Positions 41,473 to 51,322 of a DNA stretch of 64,000 bases are shown here, piece after piece (within the stretch, counting starts at the first letter, position 1; each line of letters opens with the position of its first letter). The DNA comes from Bacillota bacterium (GTDB taxonomy: Bacteria; Bacillota; Bacilli; Paenibacillales; Paenibacillaceae). The notes under the pieces are model-generated. The model ran no database searches, was not told where the DNA came from, and worked only from the letters and a program-made list of their open reading frames with translations. The stretch lies in assembly GCA_023391635.1 (NCBI GenBank), contig JAEWAQ010000075.1, positions 62,001-126,000 of the forward strand, in the 5' to 3' direction. The position numbers were made by a program, and so were the translations under genes.

Positions 41473-43313
41473 CTTCCTATACGGACAACATTCGCAGCAA
41501 GCTGGCGCTCCTTCCGGACCAGCCCGGCTGCTATCTGATGAAGAACGGCGAGGGTCAGATTATCTATGTCGGCAAGGCCAAAGTGCTGAAAAACCGCGTC
41601 CGCTCGTATTTCAACGGCAGCCACGACGGCAAGACGCAGCGGCTCGTCTCGGAAATTCGCGATTTCGAATATATCGTCACCGCCAGCAATACCGAATCGC
41701 TCATTCTCGAGTGCAACCTGATCAAGCAGCATTTTCCGCGGTACAACGTCCTGCTCAAGGACGACAAGTCGTTCCCCTATATCAAAATCACGAACGAGGA
41801 ACATCCGAGGCTTGAGGTCACCCGCCGCATTCTGAAGGACAAAGCGAAATATTTCGGTCCCTATCCGAACGCGTACGCCGCTCAGGAGACGAAGAAGCTG
41901 CTGGATCGGATGTATCCGCTGCGCAAGTGCAGCAACCCGCCTGACAAGCCTTGCTTGTACTATCATCTGGGACAATGTCTTGCGCACGATGACTACGAGA
42001 AGGTGAAGCCCGAATATGAACGCATCGTCGGGGAAATTACGCGGTTTCTAAATGGCGGCTACCAGGAAATCAAGAAGGAACTGCAGCGCAAAATGGCGAG
42101 AGCGGCGGAAGAGCTGCTGTTCGAACGCGCGAGCGAGTACCGGGATCAGATCGCCGCGATCGAAGCTATCATGGTAAAGCAGACGATTACGGTGCAAGAC
42201 GCGCTGGACCGCGATGTGTTCGGATATGCGGTCGACAAGGGCTGGATGTGCGTGCAGATTCTATACATGCGTCAGGGGAAAATGGTACAGCGGCACATGA
42301 CCGTTTTTCCGTTTTACGGCGAGGCTTATGATGACTTCATGAGCTTCGTTACGCAATATTACAGCGACAATCCGGCGCTGCCGCGCGAGATGCTCATTCC
42401 GGCACCGGAAGGCGAGGGCATAGACGGCGCGGATTCGGCGGAAGTGGAAGAATCGCTGCATCGCTGGCTCGGCGTGAAGGTGCTTATGCCCAGGCGCGGG
42501 GCGAAGCGCTCGATGGTGACGATGGCGTGCGACAACGCCCGCGTGGCGCTCGAGGAGAAGTTCCGCCTGATCGAGCGGGATACCGAGCGCAGCGTAGGCG
42601 CGGCGGCAGGGCTGGCGCAATGGGTCGGAATTCCGTCCGCGCGGCGGATCGAAGCGTTCGACAACTCCAACATCCAGGGTGTGAACCCGGTGTCGGCGAT
42701 GGTCGTATTCATCGACGGCAAGCCGGACAAGAAAGAGTATCGCAAATATAATGTCAGAACGGTCGAGGGACCGGACGATTACGAAACGATGCGAGAAGTT
42801 GTTCGGCGTCGATACGAGCGGGTGCTGAAGGAAGGATTGGCGCGTCCGGACCTGATCGTCGTGGACGGCGGGCGGGGCCATATCGCCGCGGCGCTGGACG
42901 TGCTGGTCAATGAGCTTGGACTGGACATTCCCGTGTGCGGCCTAGCCAAGGACGATAAGCATAAGACGGCACAGCTCCTGGTCGGCGATCCGCCGGAAGA
43001 GGTGCCGCTGCCGCGGGACAGCCAGGAATTCTACTTGCTGCAGCGCATCCAAGACGAGGTGCACCGCTTCGCGATCACGTTCCACCGCGAGAAGCGCGGC
43101 AAGTCGATGATCGCTTCGCGTCTCGACGCCATCCCCGGCATCGGTGAGAAGCGGCGCAAGCAGCTGCTGCGGCATTTCGGCTCGCTCAAGGCGATCCGCG
43201 AGGCGGCGGTGGAGGACTTCCGGGAAGTGTCCATCGGCGAAGCGCTCGCCCTGCGTATTCTCGACGCGTTGAACAAAGAAGGCGCCGAGACAGACGGCGC
43301 CCCCTCTTTATAG
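41469..43313 (+). CDS. uvrC: Excinuclease ABC subunit C
   Basis: UvrC, 614 residues. It contains the GIY-YIG nuclease ([20 protein letters not shown], about residues 15-35), the UVR motif ([20 protein letters not shown]), the RNase H-like endonuclease ([20 protein letters not shown] and IVVDGGRGH) and the C-terminal helix-hairpin-helix pair ([20 protein letters not shown]). It makes both incisions in nucleotide excision repair. AAAGGAG precedes ATG 41469, which overlaps the ABC exporter stop codon; the in-frame extension upstream to 41067 lies inside that gene and is not used. Ends with its own terminator. Confidence 0.97.
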   Translation: MTSYTDNIRSKLALLPDQPGCYLMKNGEGQIIYVGKAKVLKNRVRSYFNGSHDGKTQRLVSEIRDFEYIVTASNTESLILECNLIKQHFPRYNVLLKDDKSFPYIKITNEEHPRLEVTRRILKDKAKYFGPYPNAYAAQETKKLLDRMYPLRKCSNPPDKPCLYYHLGQCLAHDDYEKVKPEYERIVGEITRFLNGGYQEIKKELQRKMARAAEELLFERASEYRDQIAAIEAIMVKQTITVQDALDRDVFGYAVDKGWMCVQILYMRQGKMVQRHMTVFPFYGEAYDDFMSFVTQYYSDNPALPREMLIPAPEGEGIDGADSAEVEESLHRWLGVKVLMPRRGAKRSMVTMACDNARVALEEKFRLIERDTERSVGAAAGLAQWVGIPSARRIEAFDNSNIQGVNPVSAMVVFIDGKPDKKEYRKYNVRTVEGPDDYETMREVVRRRYERVLKEGLARPDLIVVDGGRGHIAAALDVLVNELGLDIPVCGLAKDDKHKTAQLLVGDPPEEVPLPRDSQEFYLLQRIQDEVHRFAITFHREKRGKSMIASRLDAIPGIGEKRRKQLLRHFGSLKAIREAAVEDFREVSIGEALALRILDALNKEGAETDGAPSL

Positions 43314-43362
43314 ACTCGGCACATCGTCAAATTTCTGATCGGCGAATATTCGTATTGTCGCG

Positions 43363-43402
43363 ACAGCCCCCATCATGCGCCTTATCGGCGAATGGGGGCT
43401 GT
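43363..43402 (+). terminator. Terminator of uvrC operon
   Basis: ACAGCCCCCAT (43363-43373) and ATGGGGGCTGT (43392-43402) form a perfect 11-bp stem, followed by TTTAATTT. It lies 50 bases after the uvrC stop. The remaining 43403-43540 shows no gene. Confidence 0.88.
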
Positions 43403-43549
43403 TTAATTTCGCGCAAGGAATAAGCTGGATGAATGATGTGAAAATATGGAATGTTACGTAATCAGTGATTATCCTTTTTTTCATAACGGATGAATCGCTT
43501 CTCAAGCAGGGTTCAAAAAAATGGAGCCGGGATTTCTCGCAATTTATAT

Positions 43550-43615
43550 TTGACAAAAAGAAAATTGTGCTTTACCCTTATGTCATTGGAACCGGTTCCG
43601 TAAACCGATACCATT
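43550..43615 (+). promoter_or_regulatory. Promoter and LacI-type operators of the SDR/Rbs-type operon
   Basis: TTGACA (43550-43555) with TACCCT (43573-43578) after 17 bp forms a promoter with a weak -10. Right behind it, GGAACCGGTTCC (43588-43599) is a perfect 12-bp palindrome, and AAACCGATACCATT (43602-43615) repeats the motif seen at the LacI gene itself and the kinase operon. Repression of this operon by the LacI protein at 54597 is the natural reading. Confidence 0.7.
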
Positions 43616-43638
43616 CAAAGAGGAAAGGGGTTGTACGG

Positions 43639-44397
43639 ATGAAACTCAAGCAGAAAATCGCGATCATCACGGGAGCGGGTCCCGTACACGGAATCGGCAA
43701 AGGAATCGCGACGGCGTTTGCGAGAGAGGGAGCGCATCTATCGCTCAATTATTATGGGCATTCCTCTGCCGACATGGACCGTTGGAAGGAAGAGCTTGAA
43801 CGCTTCGGCGGTAGGGTGGTCCTGACCGAAGGCGACATCTCGCAGGAATCGACAGCCAAGCGCTTGATCGAAGCGACGTTGGATGCATACGGACGGATCG
43901 ACATTTTGGTGAACAATGCTTATATTTCCACGCAAAGCCTGATACAAGACATGGCGGTGGATGACTGGGACCGGATGATGCAAGTCAATTTAAGAAGCGT
44001 ATTCCTTACCACTCGTTATACCGTTCCCCATCTCATCAAGCAAAAATCGGGCAGAATTATCAACATGGCTTCCCAAATCGGCCAGAAGGGCGGCATCGAG
44101 CACAGTCATTACGCTGCATCCAAGGCCGGCATTATCGGTTTTACGAAATCGATCGCGATGGAGCTCGGACAGTATGGCATTACCGCCAATTGCATCGCAC
44201 CGGGTCCGATCGAAACCCATGTCATGCAAACGGTTAACCAGGAATGGCGGGACAAGAAGCTGGCGGAATTGGTCATCCCGCGTTTCGGGCAAGTGGAAGA
44301 AGTGGCGCCGACCGCCGTATTCCTGGCATCCGACCCGGATGGCAATCTGTTTACCGGCCAGACGCTTGGCCCCAACTTGGGAGATGTCATGCTCTAA
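43639..44397 (+). CDS. Short-chain dehydrogenase/reductase
   Basis: A classical SDR of 252 residues: TGAGPVHGIGKGIATAF for NAD(P) binding (about residue 12), NNAYIS for the usual NNAG region, catalytic Ser in MASQIGQKGG and the YAASKAG motif (Tyr/Lys). The C terminus GQTLGPNLGDVML resembles members acting on sugar or polyol substrates. The start is the ATG at 43639 with AGGAAAGGGG upstream; an open frame extends back to 43465 without a ribosome binding site. First gene of the LacI-controlled operon, so it probably acts early on the imported sugar. Confidence 0.88.
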   Translation: MKLKQKIAIITGAGPVHGIGKGIATAFAREGAHLSLNYYGHSSADMDRWKEELERFGGRVVLTEGDISQESTAKRLIEATLDAYGRIDILVNNAYISTQSLIQDMAVDDWDRMMQVNLRSVFLTTRYTVPHLIKQKSGRIINMASQIGQKGGIEHSHYAASKAGIIGFTKSIAMELGQYGITANCIAPGPIETHVMQTVNQEWRDKKLAELVIPRFGQVEEVAPTAVFLASDPDGNLFTGQTLGPNLGDVML

Positions 44398-44428
44398 GCC
44401 ATAGCCATTTTTACTGGGGGTGATCGCA

Positions 44429-45922
44429 TTGGGAGAAATACTGCTGGAAGCCCGGGACATATGCAAATCTTTCTCCGGCGTCAGCGTGCTGCGCAATGTC
44501 CGCCTGACGGTACGCCGGGGTGAGGTTCACGCCCTGATGGGGGAGAACGGCGCCGGAAAATCCACGTTAATGAAAATTTTGACCGGCGTCGTCAAGCAGG
44601 ATTCCGGCCAGGTCGTCTACAAGGGGAAGCCGCTTCACATTCATCATCCGAAGGAAATTCGGGACTACGGCATCGGTATTGTGTATCAGGAATTCAATCT
44701 GCTGCCGGATCTGACCGTGGCTCAGAACATCTATATCGGACGCGAACCGGGAAGCTCTCTGAAAGGGTTCATTAACGAAAGAAAATTAATCGCGGACACG
44801 CGGCAAATCCTGCAGCGGCTGCAGCTCAAGATCGATCCGCAAGCCAAGGTATCCGACCTGAGCGTCGCGGAGCAGCAGATGGTCGAAATCTCCAAGGCGC
44901 TGTCTTACAATTGCGAGCTGCTTATCATGGACGAACCGACCGCGGCGCTGACGGAATCCGAAATCGACACCTTGTTTGAAGTCATCTCGGACTTGCGGGC
45001 GCAGGGCGTGGCCATTATTTATATCTCCCACCGGATGAACGAGCTGAAAAGAATCGTCGATCGCGTAACGGTGATGCGGGACGGTCAATTCGTTGCCGAA
45101 AACCGGTTCGAGGATACGAATGTCGATGAGTTGATTCAGCAAATGGTAGGGCGTCAATTGGTGTCCAAGTTTCCGGACAAGCCGCATTATGCGAGAGGCG
45201 ATTTGACGCTTGAAGTGAAGCATCTGGCCAAACGCGGCGTGCTGCACGATATCAGCTTCGAAGCCTACCAAGGCGAAATCTTGGGGATTGCCGGACTGAT
45301 GGGCGCCGGACGTACGGAATTGGCCCGGGCGATCTTCGGCGCGGACCGCGTCGATGGCGGGGAGATCCGGGTCCGCGGCGAGAAGGTCGCGCTGCGTTCC
45401 CCCCGACAGGCGATACGCCGGGGTATCGGCTACATTACGGAAGACCGCAAGAAAGACGGGCTGATGCTTTCCTTGAACATCAAGGAGAATATCATCGTTG
45501 CGAACTACGATCAGCTGTCCAAAGCCGGTTGGATGATGGACAAGGAAGCGAGCCGCGTGAGCGACAAGTTCATGCAGCGGCTCGGCATCAAGGCGGTGAA
45601 TCGCAATCAGGAAGCGGGTAATCTGAGCGGCGGGAATCAGCAGAAAGTCGTGTTGGCCAAGTGGCTGTGCCGCAATACGAACCTGATCATTTTCGACGAA
45701 CCGACGCGCGGCATCGATGTAGGCGCCAAATATGAAGTGTACCAATTGATGTTTGAGTTGGTCCGGAACGGCGTTACCGTGATCATGATTTCTTCGGAGC
45801 TTCCGGAAATTCTGGGCATGTGCGATCGCATCCTGGTCATGGCCGAAGGGCGCATCACGGCTGACTTGCCCGCCGCAGAAGCGGATCAAGAGAAGATTAC
45901 CCACTATGCGATGAACAAATGA
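44429..45922 (+). CDS. Sugar ABC importer ATPase, RbsA-like
   Basis: A tandem-NBD ATPase of about 497 residues for a CUT2 importer. First half: Walker A GENGAGKSTLMKIL, signature LSVAEQQMVEI, Walker B LLIMDEPTAAL. Second half: the usual degenerate Walker A GLMGAGRTELARAI and signature LSGGNQQKVVLAKW. TTG 44429 lies eight bases after GGGGG and is preferred to GTG 44420. Neighbours RbsC-like and RbsB-like complete the system. Substrate is likely a pentose, hexose or related monosaccharide. Confidence 0.92.
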   Translation: MGEILLEARDICKSFSGVSVLRNVRLTVRRGEVHALMGENGAGKSTLMKILTGVVKQDSGQVVYKGKPLHIHHPKEIRDYGIGIVYQEFNLLPDLTVAQNIYIGREPGSSLKGFINERKLIADTRQILQRLQLKIDPQAKVSDLSVAEQQMVEISKALSYNCELLIMDEPTAALTESEIDTLFEVISDLRAQGVAIIYISHRMNELKRIVDRVTVMRDGQFVAENRFEDTNVDELIQQMVGRQLVSKFPDKPHYARGDLTLEVKHLAKRGVLHDISFEAYQGEILGIAGLMGAGRTELARAIFGADRVDGGEIRVRGEKVALRSPRQAIRRGIGYITEDRKKDGLMLSLNIKENIIVANYDQLSKAGWMMDKEASRVSDKFMQRLGIKAVNRNQEAGNLSGGNQQKVVLAKWLCRNTNLIIFDEPTRGIDVGAKYEVYQLMFELVRNGVTVIMISSELPEILGMCDRILVMAEGRITADLPAAEADQEKITHYAMNK

Positions 45923-45934
45923 AGGGAGCTGTCA

Positions 45935-46915
45935 TTGTTGGATAACGCCATAAAACCGCAAGCGGGGCAGCCGAATGCCGCCGGCAGACGCCGCTTGAAT
46001 TTCCAGAAGCTAGGCGCGTTGCTTGGCTTGGTACTGCTCGGACTGTTCTTTTCGATCGCGACCAGCCATTTTCTGCAAGTCAACAATCTGCTCACGATCG
46101 CGCTGCAAACGTCGATCGTGGCCATCGTCGCCATCGGACAAACCTATGTCATCATCAAAGGCGGCATCGATTTGTCGGTCGGCTCCATCGTCGCCTTATC
46201 CGGCATTATTTGCGCCAACATGATGAAGGCGGGCAGTCCGATCTGGCTGGCGGTAGTCGTCGGCATCATCGCCGGCACCGTCTGCGGCTTGATCAACGGA
46301 GCGATAATTGCCTACGGTAAGCTGCCACCGTTCATCGTGACCTTGGGGATGATGGGCATCGCCCGCGGCGCGGTGCTCGTCATTACGGACGGCATTCCGG
46401 TAGCCGGCCTGCCCAGATCCTTCAGCAAGCTCGGCGGAGGTACCGTATTCGGGATTCCGACTCCCGTGATCATCATGATCGTGCTGGCCGTTCTGATGGC
46501 GTTCATCTTGTCGCGCAGCCGATTCGGCCGAAGCGTCTATGCGATCGGCAGCAATGAGAAGACGGCCTACCTGTCCGGGATCAACGTGAACAAGACCAAG
46601 CTCGGCGTCTACGGGCTGAGCGGGCTGATGGCCGGCATTGCAGGCATTATTCTGACTTCCCGTCTCGTCTCCGCGGCGCCTACGGCCGGTCAGAACTACG
46701 AGCTGGATGCCATCGCGGCAGCCGTTATCGGCGGAGCGAGCCTGAACGGCGGCGTCGGCAGCATTGCGGGAACGTTCATCGGCGCGTTCATCATGGGAAT
46801 TTTGCGCAATGGTCTGAACCTGCTCAGCGTCTCCTACTACTGGCAGCAAATCGCCATCGGCATCGTCATCGTGGCTGCGGTATATATCGACAGCATGAGG
46901 CACCGCAGCAAGTAA
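45935..46915 (+). CDS. Sugar ABC importer permease, RbsC-like
   Basis: A 326-residue CUT2 permease with multiple hydrophobic helices and the family motif GQTYVIIKGGIDLSVGSIVA near the N-terminal third, plus AAAVIGGASLNGGVGSIAGT later. AAGGGAG precedes adjacent TTG codons at 45935 and 45938; the first is reported. It is translationally close to the RbsA-like gene (12 bases) and forms the transmembrane part of the importer. Confidence 0.92.
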   Translation: MLDNAIKPQAGQPNAAGRRRLNFQKLGALLGLVLLGLFFSIATSHFLQVNNLLTIALQTSIVAIVAIGQTYVIIKGGIDLSVGSIVALSGIICANMMKAGSPIWLAVVVGIIAGTVCGLINGAIIAYGKLPPFIVTLGMMGIARGAVLVITDGIPVAGLPRSFSKLGGGTVFGIPTPVIIMIVLAVLMAFILSRSRFGRSVYAIGSNEKTAYLSGINVNKTKLGVYGLSGLMAGIAGIILTSRLVSAAPTAGQNYELDAIAAAVIGGASLNGGVGSIAGTFIGAFIMGILRNGLNLLSVSYYWQQIAIGIVIVAAVYIDSMRHRSK

Positions 46916-46994
46916 TCGCAGTGGATGAAGCATTCGACGGCCATCCGTCCGCCGAATGTTCATTATAAAAACACACCAAGGGAGAGAGAAAAGA

Positions 46995-48017
46995 ATGAAC
47001 AAAAAAGCGGGTTTGGTTTTGTTGGCGGCAATGTTGGTTTTGCTGGTGCTGGCTGGCTGCGGTTCAAACAAGGAAGGAGCCGCATCGTCCCCGCCTGCGT
47101 CCGCATCCGGTGAAACGGCTCCGCCGCAAGGCGGCGAAGGCGGCGTAATCGGCGTCATCCCGAAGTCTACTCTTTACGATTATTGGAAGTCGGTTCGCGT
47201 TGGGGCGGAGAAAGCGGCTGGGGAAAATGGCTATTCCATCGTTTTCCAAGGAACGGCCAAGGATACGGATGTGGAAGGGCAAGTCAAAATCATTGAAGAT
47301 TTCATCACCAAGGGCGTGAAAGCCATCGTCATCTCTCCCGTGAGCGCGGATGCGATGGTGCCGGCGCTGGAGAAAGCGGACGCAGCCGGCATACCGGTCA
47401 TTATTATCGATGGCGATCTGAACTCGGATATTCCACATTCCTTCGTGAGTACGGATAACGTCGCGGCTGCGGCGATGGCGGCGGAGAAGATGAATGAATT
47501 AATCGGCGGACAAGGCAAAATCGCCGTCGTCAGCGAAGTGGCCGGCTCGATTCAGGGGGCCGCCCGTGAGAACGGCTTTATCGACAAAATCAAATCTTAT
47601 GGCGGGTACCAATTGCTGAACACCTTCTACAGCGAAGGAGACCGCAACCTGGCGTTCAACATTACGCAGGATATTTTCACCTCGAACAGCGATATCAAGG
47701 GCATCTTCTCCACGAACGAAGGATCGTCGGTCGGCGTCTCGCTCGGTGTGGACGCCTCCGGCAAGAAGGACGACGTAGCCGTAATCGGTTATGACAGCTC
47801 CGAGGATTTGCTGCAGGCGATCCGCAACGGCGTCATCGACGGTACGATTTCCCAGGATCCTGCGGCGATCGGATATACGGGCGTAGCCAATGCCGTGAAA
47901 GTGCTGAAGGGCGAAGCCGTCGAGAAGGACGTTCCCGTATCGGCCGTTTATGTAGACAAGAACAATATCGACAATGAAGATATCCAAAAAATTCTGTATC
48001 CGCTCGGCAAGCAATAA
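46995..48017 (+). CDS. Sugar-binding lipoprotein, RbsB-like
   Basis: A 340-residue periplasmic-binding-protein type I lipoprotein. The lipobox is LVLAGCGS, followed by a Ser/Pro/Gly linker. The body starts GVIPKSTLYDYWKSVRVGAE, with DGDLNSDIPHSFVSTDN in the hinge region and AVIGYDSSEDLLQAIRNG in the second lobe, all typical of ribose/rhamnose/autoinducer-type binders. The ATG at 46995 has GGGAGAGAG upstream; the longer frame from 46956 is not supported. Ligand unknown. Confidence 0.92.
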   Translation: MNKKAGLVLLAAMLVLLVLAGCGSNKEGAASSPPASASGETAPPQGGEGGVIGVIPKSTLYDYWKSVRVGAEKAAGENGYSIVFQGTAKDTDVEGQVKIIEDFITKGVKAIVISPVSADAMVPALEKADAAGIPVIIIDGDLNSDIPHSFVSTDNVAAAAMAAEKMNELIGGQGKIAVVSEVAGSIQGAARENGFIDKIKSYGGYQLLNTFYSEGDRNLAFNITQDIFTSNSDIKGIFSTNEGSSVGVSLGVDASGKKDDVAVIGYDSSEDLLQAIRNGVIDGTISQDPAAIGYTGVANAVKVLKGEAVEKDVPVSAVYVDKNNIDNEDIQKILYPLGKQ

Positions 48018-48052
48018 CGACACAGACAGATAGATAGGAGAGGAAGAACGCC

Positions 48053-48754
48053 ATGGCACAGAGAATCATCGACCTGACGCTACCCATCACAGACAACATG
48101 CCGGTGCAGCGGGCGTTCCAGAGCAACGTATATGTTCGATTGGCAACCCACGAAAGCACGCTTGCGATGGGGTCGGGAACACCGGAAGATCCGCATACCT
48201 CGGCCTGGAATTACATCGGGATGATCGAGCACATCGGCACGCACGTGGATGCTTTCTATCATATGAACCCCAAGGGCCGCACCATTGACCAGATGCCGCT
48301 GGACATGTTCTTCGGAAAGGCCGTGTGCTTCGACATGACCCACATTCCCGACCTGGGGGAAATCACCGTCGCCGATCTGGAGGAGGCTGAGCGGAAGAAG
48401 GGTGTCAAGGTTGACGGGCACATCGTTTTGTTCAATACAGGACTTCATAAACGGCATTTTCCCAATCCGATCATTTTCGACGTCAATCCCGGTTTATCCG
48501 TGGAAGCAACGCACTGGCTCGCGGACCGGGGGTCCAAGCTGCACGGCGTCGAAGGGCCTTCGACGGATATTATGAGCACAAACCTGTTTCCCAGCCATCG
48601 CGTTTGCCGGGACCGCGGCATTACCCATTACGAATGGCTGGTTAATTTGGAAGAGCTGGTGGACGTGAAAGAATTTATGTTTTACGGCGTTCCGCTTAAA
48701 CTGCACGACGGGACGGGGTCGCCCGTCAGGGCGTTTGCCATCGTGAACGAATAA
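48053..48754 (+). CDS. Cyclase-family metal-dependent hydrolase
   Basis: A 233-residue protein of the kynurenine formamidase/isatin hydrolase fold. The metal-binding signature HIGTHVDAFYHMNPKG is intact, preceded by IIDLTLPITDNMPV. Members hydrolyse amides, N-formyl groups or lactams without a nucleophilic Ser. AGGAGAGGAAG stands before the ATG. In an operon with a sugar importer, an amidase and, on the facing operon, a formamidase, it probably opens an amide or lactam of the imported compound. Confidence 0.88.
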   Translation: MAQRIIDLTLPITDNMPVQRAFQSNVYVRLATHESTLAMGSGTPEDPHTSAWNYIGMIEHIGTHVDAFYHMNPKGRTIDQMPLDMFFGKAVCFDMTHIPDLGEITVADLEEAERKKGVKVDGHIVLFNTGLHKRHFPNPIIFDVNPGLSVEATHWLADRGSKLHGVEGPSTDIMSTNLFPSHRVCRDRGITHYEWLVNLEELVDVKEFMFYGVPLKLHDGTGSPVRAFAIVNE

Positions 48755-48818
48755 TTTCGGGCGACTGAACCGGGCTGCACGATGAGGGCCCGGTTCTTTG
48801 CCGGGAGGAGGAAGTTGA

Positions 48819-49802
48819 ATGAGCGTTCTGTTGACAGGAGGCACCGGATTTATCGGGCTTAACGTTGCCGAAGCGCTGCTGGACGAAGGCGTTTCGGTCA
48901 TCATATACGCAGCGTCCCCGCCGCGCCCCGAAGCGGAGGCGGCGCTGCAGGGCAAGAGAGGGAAATGCGTATTTGTTCGCGGAGACGTGCTGGACAAATC
49001 TCAGCTCGATTCGGTGTGGCGGGAACACGGGATCGCTTCGGTTATTCACGGAGCGGCCGTCACCCCGGACGAACGGCGGGAATTGGACGGCGGAGCCGGC
49101 GTGGTTCAAGTCAATTGCATCGGTACGCTTAACGTGCTGGAAACCGCGCTGAAGCATCGGGCGGACAAATTCGTTTATTTGAGCTCGATTGCGGTTTACG
49201 GGACTTCAACGGTATCCGAGCCACTACTGGATGAAGAAGGTACGGCTCGGAAGCCCGAAAATCTATACGAGATTACGAAATTCGCGGCGGAGCGGATGGC
49301 GCTTCGCTATAAGCAGCTCACCGGCCTGAATGTCACGGCCGCCCGGCTGGGCGATATATTCGGATCGTGGGAATACGAAACGGGCGTGCGCGATGTCATG
49401 AGCGCACCGTTTCAAACAACCAGGATGGCTATGCTCGGCCGTCAGGCATGGCTGCCCCGCCGCGGCCATAAGAGCTGGGTTTATTGTCGCGACGTAGCGG
49501 GAGCCGTTGTTGCGCTGTGGAAAGCTTCGGCATTGAAACACGAGGTGTACAACGTCAGTTCGTCCTATCAATGGTCCGTCGCCGATTGGTGCGGCTTGCT
49601 GGCGGAGCGGTATCCGGATTTCTCTTACGCGATCGCCAAATCGCCCGAAGAAGCGAATGTCCGGCTATTTGCGGACAACGCGCCGATGAACATCGACAGG
49701 CTGCGGGAAGACACGGGCTTCGAGGCTCGTTACGATATGCGACAGGCGTTCGACGATTACATGAATTGGGCCGATAAGCATGCCGCGATGATTACCGGGT
49801 AA
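48819..49802 (+). CDS. NAD-dependent epimerase/dehydratase (extended SDR)
   Basis: A 327-residue extended SDR. The glycine motif LLTGGTGFIGLNVAEALL is at the N terminus, YLSSIAVYG follows, and catalytic Tyr-Lys is in YEITKFAAERMA. It resembles GalE- and DenD-type enzymes, which epimerise nucleotide sugars or oxidise sugar acids. GGGAGGAGG precedes the ATG. The pathway step is unknown, but with the classical SDR in the same operon two redox conversions of the imported sugar are possible. Confidence 0.87.
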   Translation: MSVLLTGGTGFIGLNVAEALLDEGVSVIIYAASPPRPEAEAALQGKRGKCVFVRGDVLDKSQLDSVWREHGIASVIHGAAVTPDERRELDGGAGVVQVNCIGTLNVLETALKHRADKFVYLSSIAVYGTSTVSEPLLDEEGTARKPENLYEITKFAAERMALRYKQLTGLNVTAARLGDIFGSWEYETGVRDVMSAPFQTTRMAMLGRQAWLPRRGHKSWVYCRDVAGAVVALWKASALKHEVYNVSSSYQWSVADWCGLLAERYPDFSYAIAKSPEEANVRLFADNAPMNIDRLREDTGFEARYDMRQAFDDYMNWADKHAAMITG

Positions 49803-49840
49803 AGGTGAAATTTCAAGATAAGAAAGGGGCTGCAGCCATC

Positions 49841-51244
49841 ATGAACGGCATCGGCTTTCAGAACGCGCTGACCTTGCGGAACATGCTGGATAACAAACAA
49901 TTGTCGGCGGTGGAGCTTACGCGCGCGGTGCTGGAAAACATGGAGCGGACGGAGCCGATCTTGAACGCGTTCGTCACGCGAACGCCTGAATTGGCGCTGG
50001 CGGCGGCTCAGGATGCGGACGAGGCCATGGCAAGGGGAGAGAAACTCGGACCGCTGCACGGACTTCCGGTCTCGTTAAAGGATTTGATCCCGGTCGGCGG
50101 CGTTCGGCATACGTCCGGATCGCTGACGATGGAGAGCCATGTCGCCGATCGGGATGCGCCGGTTGCGGAACGTCTGAGGCGGGCGGGGGCCTGCATCGTA
50201 GGCAAGACGACGACTTCGGAGTTTGGAGCGAAAGCGGTCGGAGACAGTCCGCTTACCGGCATTACGCGCAATCCCTGGAACCCGGACAAGACGACGGGCG
50301 GTTCCAGCGCGGGAGCGGCCGCAAGCGTCGCTGCCGGCGTCACGCCGTTCTCGATCGGGACGGACGGCGGCGGATCGTCGCGGATTCCCGCGGCCTTGTG
50401 CGGCATCGTCGGATTCAAGGCTCAGTTTGGAAGAGTGCCCGTGTTCCCGACGACGGCGACGCCAACCTTGGCCCATATCGGGCAGATGGCGCGGACCGTA
50501 CGCGATGCCGCGCTGCTGCTCGGAGCCGTGGCAGGGTTCGACGGACGGGACCCGGGAAGCCTGGCGGCGCCGGTGCCCGATTTCCTGGCCGCATGCGACG
50601 AGCCTGTCGCCGGCTTGCGCATCGCCTGGAGCCCGACGCTCGGCTACGGAAGAACGGTCCCGGAAGTAGCGGCGCTTACGGAACAAGCGGCGAAGGTGTT
50701 CGAGCAGTTGGGTTGTCGGGTGGAAGCGGTGGAACGGATATTCGACCGGGATCCCGTGGATTTGATGCAGGCGGAGTATTACGGAGGCGTGGGGACGAGG
50801 ATGAAAGAACTGCTGTTGTCCTCGCGTCATCTGTTCGATCCTGCCGTCGCGGAATCGCTGGACCATGCGCTGGAGATGAAGCTGGACGATTATTACGGCA
50901 AAGTGTTCGAGCGATACGCGCTAAGAGAGCGGATCCGTGCATTTTTTCTCGATTACGACTTGTTGCTGTGTCCGACGCTTCCTGTTGCGGCATTCGACGT
51001 CGGCTTGAATCATCCTCCCGACTTGCCGGAGCGCGATATGGTCTCATGGGTTTCCTATACGTACCCGTTCAACCTGACCGGTCAGCCGGCGGCATCGGTT
51101 CCGTGCGGGTTCACTAGCGACGGGCTTCCCGTCGGCCTGCAAATCGTGGGCAGGACCCTTGGCGAAACCGACGTGTTCCGTGCGGCATCCGCCTTTGAAG
51201 CAGCGAGGCCTTGGGCGCACATCAAGCCTTCTGCGATAGGTTGA
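49841..51244 (+). CDS. Amidase-signature hydrolase
   Basis: A 467-residue amidase-signature enzyme. The Ser-cisSer-Lys triad is visible: Lys in PVSLKDLIPVGG, cis-Ser and the Gly/Ser loop in DKTTGGSSAGAAASVAAG, and the nucleophilic Ser in GTDGGGSSRIPAAL. It hydrolyses a small or sugar-linked amide; the family also contains allophanate hydrolase and GatA, but GatB/GatC are absent here. ATG 49841 with GAAAGGGG upstream is preferred to GTG 49805. It closes the plus-strand operon. Confidence 0.88.
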   Translation: MNGIGFQNALTLRNMLDNKQLSAVELTRAVLENMERTEPILNAFVTRTPELALAAAQDADEAMARGEKLGPLHGLPVSLKDLIPVGGVRHTSGSLTMESHVADRDAPVAERLRRAGACIVGKTTTSEFGAKAVGDSPLTGITRNPWNPDKTTGGSSAGAAASVAAGVTPFSIGTDGGGSSRIPAALCGIVGFKAQFGRVPVFPTTATPTLAHIGQMARTVRDAALLLGAVAGFDGRDPGSLAAPVPDFLAACDEPVAGLRIAWSPTLGYGRTVPEVAALTEQAAKVFEQLGCRVEAVERIFDRDPVDLMQAEYYGGVGTRMKELLLSSRHLFDPAVAESLDHALEMKLDDYYGKVFERYALRERIRAFFLDYDLLLCPTLPVAAFDVGLNHPPDLPERDMVSWVSYTYPFNLTGQPAASVPCGFTSDGLPVGLQIVGRTLGETDVFRAASAFEAARPWAHIKPSAIG

Positions 51245-51270
51245 ACGATTCGTAAGTCCCAAGTAGGGTG

Positions 51271-51311
51271 AAGAGGGCGTCTCCGACAGCGGTTGTCAGG
51301 GACGCCCTCTT
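51271..51311. terminator. Bidirectional terminator between convergent operons
   Basis: AAGAGGGCGTC (51271-51281) and GACGCCCTCTT (51301-51311) form a perfect 11-bp stem. It lies between the amidase stop (51244) and the formamidase stop (51323), so it serves both operons. U-runs are short on both sides. Confidence 0.8.
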
Positions 51312-51322
51312 GCATTGCGAAA

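Noticed and set aside
43465..43638. N-terminal extension of the short-chain dehydrogenase
   Set aside because: It would span the promoter and both LacI-type operators; the SDR glycine motif begins normally after ATG 43639.
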